14,290 nucleotides of DNA, taken from positions 1 to 14,290 of the forward strand of contig JAIDOO010000311.1 in assembly GCA_029063275.1 (NCBI GenBank). The letters are read 5' to 3'. The translations under genes were made by a program, and so were the position numbers. Below are positions 10,501-14,290 of the stretch, in pieces. This DNA comes from Clostridia bacterium (GTDB taxonomy: Bacteria; Bacillota; Clostridia; Christensenellales; Borkfalkiaceae). The notes beneath the pieces are model-generated. The model was not told the DNA's origin and searched no databases. It saw only the letters and a program-made list of their open reading frames with translations. Position 1 is the stretch's first letter. Each line of letters opens with the position of its first letter.

Positions 10501-12063
10501 AAAGCTGTTCGCTACTACCGCGTCCGTTCCGAGATCGCCGACGATACCGCCCGAGTATGCATATCTGTAATTGCCGTATGAGGCGTCGTCTGCAAGACGG
10601 GTGTATGCGTCAACGTAACCGGTCGCGTAGCTGTTTATTATCGCGCCGTACGAGTATACGATACCGGCGATTCCGCCCGTGCGCATTGCACCGGAAACCT
10701 CGCCCGTAGAGTAGCAGTTTATAATCATAGCGGGGGTCGCTTCGTCGTAAGACTGTACACAGCCGGCAATGCCGCCTACGCTGTAAACACAGCCCGCTCT
10801 GCCCACTATAGTCATATCGGTCGAGCACGAACGCACCGCCGAGTAATAACGCGTGCCTTCCGATTCCATCAATGCGGACATCTGATAGCCGATAATTCCG
10901 CCGATATAGCCGAACCTGTTATCGCCCGCAGTTGCCTGTACGGTACCGCTTACGGTACAGTTGGTGATATTTACGCCCACGCCGTAAGCAACTACGCCGC
11001 CGACGAAGAAGCCGCGGTAATCCACGTTATCGTCGGTATCCCAGGGAGCCGCGTTTATATCGCAGGTGAAGTTTTTAAGATTCAAGTCGTAAATCTGCGC
11101 GCCTGCCGCAACGCCGAACATACCGATATTGGACATAAAGCCTGCGGTAAAATCGTTCTGGTCAATTACGTCGGGTAAAATCGTGTAATTTGAAATAGTG
11201 TGCCCGTTACCGTTGAAGTCGCCGGAGAAAAACAAAGAATCGGATACGCCGATTATGAACATTTCCTCGCCTTTCAGATCGATATCCGCTTCGAGGCTGT
11301 AATAAGCCGAAGCAACCTGACTGTAATAAAACGAGTTGCTCATTAAGTAAGCCATCGTATAAAGGTCTACGGGCTTTCTGATTTTGAACGGACTTGTTGC
11401 CGAACCGTTACCGCCGTCCTCGAGCGCAAGGAACGATTCCTCGAGTTCGAGCCCCTGAATGGAAACGGTTACCCTGCCGTCTATAGTCGTGCGGTAGGTT
11501 CCGTTCTCGGGTGTAATTACCTGGGTGTTCGCAAGCACTTCGAACTTGGGATTTTCGCCGTAATAAACGCTTACGTCAATCGAGAAAGAAACTTCCGTAC
11601 CCAACTTTACTCTCGTGCCGTCCGGGTCCTCGGTATCTATTTCCGTGAGAGTACCGTTTTCGTCAACGTACGAAGCTTTGTAAGTAACGCGGTATTCGTT
11701 TCCTTCGCTGTCGCCCTTGTCGAATACAACCGCGTATCTGCCCGTAACGTATACGCCCGAAACGGAAACGGTCGTATCCTGCTTCATCGTGAAAGAATAA
11801 TTACCGTTGCCGTCTGCTTTGATAACGTCATTGTTGACCGCAACGATAGGTTCGCCCTCCGCGTCGTCGTCAAGCTCTACTTTAAAATTAACGTTATAGC
11901 CCGATCTGACCTCGTAGCCCGAAGGAATTTCGCAGACGATGTTTGCACCGTCTACCGAACTAAAATAAAGAGTGTAGTAGCGCGAATCCGTACAAGCCGC
12001 AGCGGCAATACCAAGACAGGTAAGGCAAACGACTGCAAGAAACGCCAACAGAAATTTTTTCAT
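7585..12063 (-). CDS. Giant surface lipoprotein with GLUG-like beta-helix region and tandem C-terminal modules
   Basis: Predicted 1492-residue lipoprotein attached to the outer face of the membrane. The start at 12063 is preceded by GAGGAGA at good spacing. The signal sequence MKKFLLAFLA... ends in a lipobox with cysteine at residue 24 (AAAC). Order: two related beta modules about 26-105 and 108-206; a DLYTMAYLMS...FNGNGHTI segment about 218-295 that commonly precedes GLUG repeats; GLUG-like beta-helix repeats about 350-550 (GGI(A/I)G, then NC(Y/T)S(T)G(E/T)V); a Listeria-Bacteroides-type repeat about 612-693; about nine degenerate modules of 67-118 residues from 700 to 1480; a very acidic end (PEEDEEEES). 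No catalytic motif was recognised. Such architectures are typical of adhesins or glycan-contacting surface proteins, but the function is inferred. It has its own promoter and terminator. Confidence 0.9.
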   Translation of the reverse strand: MKKFLLAFLAVVCLTCLGIAAAACTDSRYYTLYFSSVDGANIVCEIPSGYEVRSGYNVNFKVELDDDAEGEPIVAVNNDVIKADGNGNYSFTMKQDTTVSVSGVYVTGRYAVVFDKGDSEGNEYRVTYKASYVDENGTLTEIDTEDPDGTRVKLGTEVSFSIDVSVYYGENPKFEVLANTQVITPENGTYRTTIDGRVTVSIQGLELEESFLALEDGGNGSATSPFKIRKPVDLYTMAYLMSNSFYYSQVASAYYSLEADIDLKGEEMFIIGVSDSLFFSGDFNGNGHTISNYTILPDVIDQNDFTAGFMSNIGMFGVAAGAQIYDLNLKNFTCDINAAPWDTDDNVDYRGFFVGGVVAYGVGVNITNCTVSGTVQATAGDNRFGYIGGIIGYQMSALMESEGTRYYSAVRSCSTDMTIVGRAGCVYSVGGIAGCVQSYDEATPAMIINCYSTGEVSGAMRTGGIAGIVYSYGAIINSYATGYVDAYTRLADDASYGNYRYAYSGGIVGDLGTDAVVANSFFAGEATATAAAGASFRQAGDIAGHLGMGGANGGEYIHSDNGLVYNCASVNDDSVTINNYYIEYVLGWSSADWTFNNAGYPTINAAEASNEFNITVNLKDGTVGGNSTVVQNVKDEYYPMANWYLPLQGHTIPEFLTSGDGWRTFGYYFDEDLSIKVPNGYVPTHDVTLYACFVNYGEVAGVYYLQWSDIGSGKYIELTADGELIYRDGALSSTSYYYYDGETITLRDTFIAVIDGLSANAYSSFKATVDENGVMTIWDNMYYPANSPVRASKKLENFGYGKYYGAGVEYLFNTDGTGVYTNGNVEQNFTYKVNGNAIEISLSGATVNGTVGNGVVTAVNGVSLTAYDKFAGTWELSAGSHKEYTFDGKGGWSYEYYGYDADGNKVPKASAASGSYTVSGDTVTLNNGTKFSFTAEGYLVSNGSVYYYKQYSYTGVWSDLANMYSIELTFNGVTVDGYGSAYIDYGASYGGYDLEYEVEVGTLSVVTGVNPTTGASIVTTYENKPVIYMYNNDMLIAALVYLENSRTLWGSVYQINTGTTAVKTFYLYDEFKGDWISGNLDVTFNGLGNYNVAGNSTFIGANGVVTVTTADGTVSGTYSLVDNTLTGSFEYDGHTYNISYDENSGTIKITEGSLTLQQRDKWYNVQLIDEAGSVYTFNGKGDIGAGVMTITSTDGTAREVSYNATTITKSGNNFMYGSTVLYVHNGFTGEWYIAGSYGEKLVIGKFDASYTATGTYFDNANLTFTYYPEGNYVTITDPGDPTALPLYINLLDGGDVTELAVSTVNNTFGMYSVCTKGDFDSYKGDYAYDGGTLTLDGFGNSVFTDGAAKYVKNGQTVESYSYTIDEFGQVLLRSDETGWYSIFCEDKDGEYVSGNGKHFAIISPDNLYTISATDENGVVFSFYGNGKGSTDEGTEYTYTIEEQDTTRMQYTLVLTIDGEEITYLLDYSSDFGSAYYTITVAPEEDEEEESGN
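7624..9966 (-). repeat. About nine degenerate beta modules in the lipoprotein C-terminal half
   Basis: Residues about 700-1480 repeat a loose pattern: an aromatic-x-G-x-W/Y opening, then a beta strand ending in (T/S/L)F(N/D)G.G, then a GTY or GSY strand and a V.G..(V/I).(L/I) strand. Openings are at about residues 700 (AGVYYLQW), 798 (FGYGKYY), 870 (FAGTW), 953 (YTGVW), 1071 (FKGDW), 1160 (DKWYN), 1227 (FTGEW), 1322 (YKGDY) and 1393 (SGNGKHF). Spacing varies from 67 to 118 residues. I cannot assign a named family; lipocalin-like or small beta-barrel folds are possible. Copies are divergent at the DNA level, so this is an old duplication series. Confidence 0.65.
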
Positions 12064-12093
12064 TGCTATCTCTCCTCTGATTTTCACGGAATA

Positions 12094-12111
12094 CCGCAGG
12101 AAAAATTGCGG
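12094..12111 (-). other. Small hairpin in the lipoprotein 5' leader
   Basis: CCGCA at 12094-12098 and TGCGG at 12107-12111 form a 5-bp stem with an 8-base loop, inside the leader of roughly 60 nt between the predicted transcription start and the ribosome binding site. It has no T-run, so it is not a terminator. It could affect mRNA stability or have no role. Confidence 0.35.
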
Positions 12112-12130
12112 CATTATTCAATATACGGTC

Positions 12131-12159
12131 ATTATACAATATAATTTATAAAAATTCAA
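12131..12159 (-). promoter_or_regulatory. Predicted sigma-A promoter for the lipoprotein gene
   Basis: On the minus strand, TTGAAT (12154-12159) and a perfect TATAAT (12131-12136) are 17 bases apart. Transcription would start near 12124, giving a leader of about 60 nt before the ATG at 12063. This supports the start at 12063 rather than an upstream in-frame one. Confidence 0.75.
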
Positions 12160-12341
12160 CTGATTTAACCGTTAAAACGAGAAAATCTGTAATTCTGTTA
12201 AATACCGCCAAAAGCCAACAAATATGGTTAATTTGGCTCAAAAACGGTAAAAAATTATCGTATTTTCCGCTTTTAAGACATATATGACGTCCGAAAAAGT
12301 CCTTAAAATGCTAATTATTTACACTGCCGCCGTAAAAATCT
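12160..12341. other. AT-rich intergenic DNA between divergent promoters, no gene seen
   Basis: No ORF of note, tRNA or riboswitch is recognisable here. The only structure seen is a weak inverted repeat, AGCCAA at 12213-12218 with TTGGCT at 12233-12238 (14-base spacer). The stretch separates the lipoprotein promoter from the dyad and the YitT-family promoter. Confidence 0.5.
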
Positions 12342-12369
12342 TATACATTTATAATTGCATAAATGTATA
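12342..12369. promoter_or_regulatory. 28-base perfect AT-rich dyad, candidate operator
   Basis: TATACATTTAT (12342-12352) and its exact reverse complement ATAAATGTATA (12359-12369) are separated by AATTGC. Arms of 11 bp with a 6-base gap fit a site for a dimeric DNA-binding regulator. Neither side has a T-run or G+C stem, so it is not an intrinsic terminator. It sits about 50 bases upstream of the -35 box of the YitT-family promoter and about 180 bases upstream of the lipoprotein promoter. The regulator is unknown. Confidence 0.5.
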
Positions 12370-12420
12370 TTCACGCTTTTCACCTTCTTGTTTGCGGCTT
12401 GCGCCCCGCTCCGAGTCCGC

Positions 12421-12449
12421 TTGACAGATTTTTTGATTTTGCTTATAAT
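12421..12449 (+). promoter_or_regulatory. Exact-consensus sigma-A promoter for the YitT-family gene
   Basis: TTGACA (12421-12426), 17 bases, TATAAT (12444-12449): both hexamers and the spacing match consensus. Transcription should begin near 12456, which excludes the upstream in-frame starts at 12363 and 12456 and supports the ATG at 12498 with a leader of about 42 nt. Confidence 0.88.
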
Positions 12450-12497
12450 ATAATTATGGCGCTTTTAAGCGGCAGTCAAACTTTACGGAATGCGGCA

Positions 12498-13403
12498 ATG
12501 AAAAAAAAGAAAGCTTTGGAATTTTTAAAGAGATATTCGATAATAGTACTGGGTTGCATAATCTACTCGGCGGGGGTTTCGTTCTTTCTCGACGCAAATC
12601 ATATCGCTTCGGGCGGAGTTACCGGCATAGCGATTATTATAAGCTACCTTTTACAGCCCACCCCTGTCGCGGGAATACTGAACACGGGTATTCTGATAAT
12701 TATTATAAACGTACCGCTGTTCATACTCGGGTTTATATTCTTCGGAAAGGGCTTCACCCTCTCTACCTTGTTTGCGACGGTACTCTCTTCGGCATTAATA
12801 GAAGTTTGGAATTTCGCGCTAAAAAAATTCATTCCTGTAACGGATAACGTGCTTATTTCCTCTCTGGTGGGCGGCGCGCTGTTCGGCATAGGACTGGGAC
12901 TTATTTTCAGAATGGGCAGTACCACGGGCGGCACCGATATCGTGGTTAAGCTTTTAAGAAAAAAATTCCGCTATATAAAGACGGGCGTCATTTCTATGGT
13001 AATAGATATTATAATCGTCTGCGCGTCGTTTGCGGCTTACCGCGACTTCGACTTATTGTGCTACACGGTTATTTCTATAGTAATATTTACGCTGACCTTC
13101 GATTTGGTTCTGTACGGCGGCAACTCGGCAAAACTGGTCTATATAATAACGGTTGAAGACAAGGCGAACGAAATCTGCGATAAAATCGTCAAAGAGCTGG
13201 ATATCAGCGCCACCGTTACCGACGGCAAGGGAGCCTATTCCGGCGATAATAAGCGAATGATTTTGTGCGCGGTGAAAAGCTTCCTCTATCCCAAACTGAG
13301 AGACGTTGTAAAGCAGTGCGACCCCGCCGCATTTATGGTAGTAACCTCCGCAAAAGAAATTTACGGCGAGGGCTACAAAAACCACACCGACGAAGAGTTA
13401 TAA
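12498..13403 (+). CDS. YitT family (DUF161/DUF2179) integral membrane protein
   Basis: Polytopic membrane protein of 301 residues, the usual length for the YitT family of Firmicutes. The N-terminal half has six or seven hydrophobic segments (about 13-32, 40-52, 60-82, 88-106, 117-138, 162-181, 187-206). Family hallmarks are ANHIASGGVTGIA (33-45) and GSTTGGTDIVVKLLRKK (140-156). The C-terminal soluble domain, about 212-294, matches DUF2179 and includes DGKGAYSG (242-249). The molecular activity of this family is not established; a transporter-like role is only a guess. The start is set by the consensus promoter at 12421-12449; the ribosome binding site is weak (CGGAA). Codons 2-4 form a run of eight A. 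It is monocistronic, ending at a terminator shared with the convergent hydrolase gene. Confidence 0.92.
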   Translation: MKKKKALEFLKRYSIIVLGCIIYSAGVSFFLDANHIASGGVTGIAIIISYLLQPTPVAGILNTGILIIIINVPLFILGFIFFGKGFTLSTLFATVLSSALIEVWNFALKKFIPVTDNVLISSLVGGALFGIGLGLIFRMGSTTGGTDIVVKLLRKKFRYIKTGVISMVIDIIIVCASFAAYRDFDLLCYTVISIVIFTLTFDLVLYGGNSAKLVYIITVEDKANEICDKIVKELDISATVTDGKGAYSGDNKRMILCAVKSFLYPKLRDVVKQCDPAAFMVVTSAKEIYGEGYKNHTDEEL

Positions 13404-13408
13404 ATTAT

Positions 13409-13439
13409 AAAGTCCCTGCGGCTCAGCCGCAGGGACTTT
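13409..13439. terminator. Bidirectional intrinsic terminator between convergent genes
   Basis: A perfect 31-base palindrome centred on 13424: AAAGTCCCTGCGG and CCGCAGGGACTTT around CTCAG, with the C-G pair at 13422/13426 also able to form. On the plus strand it runs into TTTTGTTGATT, on the minus strand into TTTATAATTT. It lies 5 bases after the YitT-family stop and 11 bases after the hydrolase stop, so it serves both genes. Confidence 0.92.
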
Positions 13440-13450
13440 TGTTGATTATA

Positions 13451-14059
13451 TTAAAGCAGATGCTTTCTTATGGCTTTTATCGCCGTATTTGCAATCAGGC
13501 GCGAGCAACGCTCCGTAGGGTGAACTCCGTCCGCCGAATACTCGGTGTAAGGTATGCTCTCTGAAAGTCCCTGAAACATTTCGTCATAGGGCACAAACTC
13601 GTCCGCAAGCACTTCGGCTACGCGGTCTATAATTTTCAGCTCTTCTTCAAAAAGCTTTCTCATTCTGCGTTTGTCTGGCGCAGGCAAAAGGAAAGGCTCA
13701 AGGAATATAACCACTATCCCCTCCTTTTTAAGGCGGGTAAACAACGAAACCAAATCCTCTTCGAACTTTTTCAAATCAAGCTCTTTTCCCTCGCTGTATT
13801 TATGCAGGGTGTTGTTTATGCCTATCATTATAACCACGGCGTCGGGTTTAAGGTCTATTACGTCTTTTTGCAGGCGGTCCAAAACGTCGCTAAGCTCGTT
13901 TCCCGAAATACCCTTGTTGATAAGCTCCAAATCCGTATCGGGATACAGCGGATGAAGCTTGTCCGAAAGCACTTTTACAAATCCGCAGCCCAAAGACTTA
14001 CCGTCATTCCTGTCGCGGCCGCAATCGGTTATCGAGTCCCCTATAAAAACTATTTTCAT
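13451..14059 (-). CDS. SGNH/GDSL-family hydrolase (lysophospholipase L1/acetylesterase type)
   Basis: Predicted 202-residue cytoplasmic esterase; no signal peptide. All four SGNH blocks are present: nucleophile S9 in GDSIT, block II glycine in NKGISGN (48-54), N82 in IGINN (usually GxND; here Asn replaces the Asp), and the D177/H180 pair in SADGVHP. Length fits the single-domain TesA/lysophospholipase-L1-like group, and GDSITDCGR with LGCGFV resembles the subgroup containing carbohydrate acetylesterases. Substrate cannot be told from sequence; deacetylation of sugars or hydrolysis of short acyl esters are the family options. The start has AAGGAG seven to eight bases upstream and a plausible promoter at 14114-14143. 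It is monocistronic and convergent with the YitT-family gene. Confidence 0.93.
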   Translation of the reverse strand: MKIVFIGDSITDCGRDRNDGKSLGCGFVKVLSDKLHPLYPDTDLELINKGISGNELSDVLDRLQKDVIDLKPDAVVIMIGINNTLHKYSEGKELDLKKFEEDLVSLFTRLKKEGIVVIFLEPFLLPAPDKRRMRKLFEEELKIIDRVAEVLADEFVPYDEMFQGLSESIPYTEYSADGVHPTERCSRLIANTAIKAIRKHLL

Positions 14060-14113
14060 ATATTTACTCCTTGAATACTAACGCCTTCCACGCCTGCGGC
14101 GTTTGATACCCTA

Positions 14114-14143
14114 ATTTTAGCATAACAGTATGCTCTTTTGCAA
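14114..14143 (-). promoter_or_regulatory. Predicted extended -10 promoter for the GDSL hydrolase, with internal dyad
   Basis: On the minus strand, TTGCAA (14138-14143), an 18-base spacer and TAAAAT (14114-14119) preceded by TGC form an extended -10 promoter; the leader is about 50 nt. The spacer holds an inverted repeat, GCATA (14120-14124) and TATGC (14129-14133), which could be an operator half-site pair or chance. Confidence 0.6.
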
Positions 14144-14185
14144 GCGCACCGCACAAAATAATTTTATCAAAATCGAAATAATGCT

Positions 14186-14214
14186 TTGACAAAAATAATA
14201 ATATATGTTATATT
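14186..14214 (+). promoter_or_regulatory. Strong promoter for the tRNA-Ser gene
   Basis: TTGACA (14186-14191), 17-base spacer, TATATT (14209-14214), preceded by TGT, which gives an extended -10. Transcription should begin near 14221, about seven bases before the mature tRNA 5' end, typical of a stable-RNA gene. Confidence 0.82.
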
Positions 14215-14227
14215 TATCTAGCTTTGA

Positions 14228-14290
14228 GCGGAAGTACCCAAGTGGCTCAAGGGGCTCCCCTGCTAAGGGAGTAGTACGGGAAACCGTAGC
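14228..14290 (+). tRNA. tRNA-Ser(GCU), 3' part beyond the window
   Basis: The 5' acceptor strand GCGGAAG (14228-14234) is followed by TA and a D arm with a CCC/GGG stem (14237-14239 with 14251-14253). The anticodon stem CTCCC/GGGAG flanks loop CTGCTAA with anticodon GCT at 14262-14264, reading AGC/AGU serine codons. A long variable arm follows (TACGG at 14275-14279 pairing CCGTA at 14284-14288, loop GAAA), as expected of class II tRNA-Ser. The T arm and 3' acceptor strand lie past the end, so the record is partial. Confidence 0.93.

Noticed and set aside
12064..12114. Upstream in-frame start for the lipoprotein, adding 17 residues
   Set aside because: The ATG at 12063 has GAGGAGA upstream and gives a standard lipoprotein signal sequence; the extension is weakly supported.
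12318..12347. Second possible plus-strand promoter, TTTACA-18-TATACA, overlapping the dyad
   Set aside because: Poor match compared with the perfect promoter 80-100 bases downstream; not needed to explain expression.
12363..12497. Longer version of the YitT-family protein starting at 12363 or 12456
   Set aside because: The exact-consensus promoter at 12421-12449 puts the transcription start near 12456, so 12363 is untranscribed from it and 12456 would be leaderless.
12490..12501. Three-codon ATG-CGG-CAA-TGA leader frame overlapping the YitT-family start
   Set aside because: Too short to be meaningful and shares the same weak ribosome binding site; most likely chance.
13053..13385. Minus-strand 110-codon frame opposite the YitT-family gene
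   Set aside because: Antisense of a clear family member, with no recognisable protein features.

Overview
The window holds four protein genes and one partial tRNA gene. Strong GGAGG-type ribosome binding sites, sigma-A-like promoters, a lipobox lipoprotein, a YitT-family membrane protein and large BspA-type repeat proteins point to a Gram-positive, probably gut-associated Clostridia-like Firmicute of moderate G+C. This is inferred from gene style alone; no marker gene fixes the taxon.

Positions 3-7493 (minus strand) encode a 2496-residue secreted subtilase of the lactocepin/C5a-peptidase type. It is fused to two Ig-like domains, about 27 BspA-type leucine-rich repeats, a further Ig-like domain and a C-terminal membrane anchor. 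Positions 7585-12063 (minus strand) encode a 1492-residue lipoprotein with two N-terminal beta modules, a GLUG-like beta-helix region, a Listeria-Bacteroides-type repeat and about nine degenerate C-terminal modules. An intrinsic terminator separates the two genes. They are therefore neighbours on one strand and probably not a simple operon, though read-through is possible. Together they cover over 80% of the window and look like a cell-surface locus: one anchored protease with a large adhesive or recognition region, and one membrane-tethered adhesin-like protein.

Positions 12064-12497 are a divergent intergenic region. It has a minus-strand promoter for the lipoprotein, an exact-consensus plus-strand promoter (TTGACA-17-TATAAT) for the YitT-family gene, and an 11-6-11 perfect AT-rich dyad between them. 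The YitT gene (12498-13403, plus) converges on a GDSL/SGNH hydrolase gene (13451-14059, minus), and one perfect 31-base palindrome serves as terminator on both strands. Beyond the hydrolase, two divergent promoters lie back to back; the plus-strand one drives a tRNA-Ser(GCU) cut off by the window end.

I did not find a recognisable defence, mobile or CRISPR system. The most unusual content is the domain architecture of the two giant surface proteins and the unassigned modules in them.
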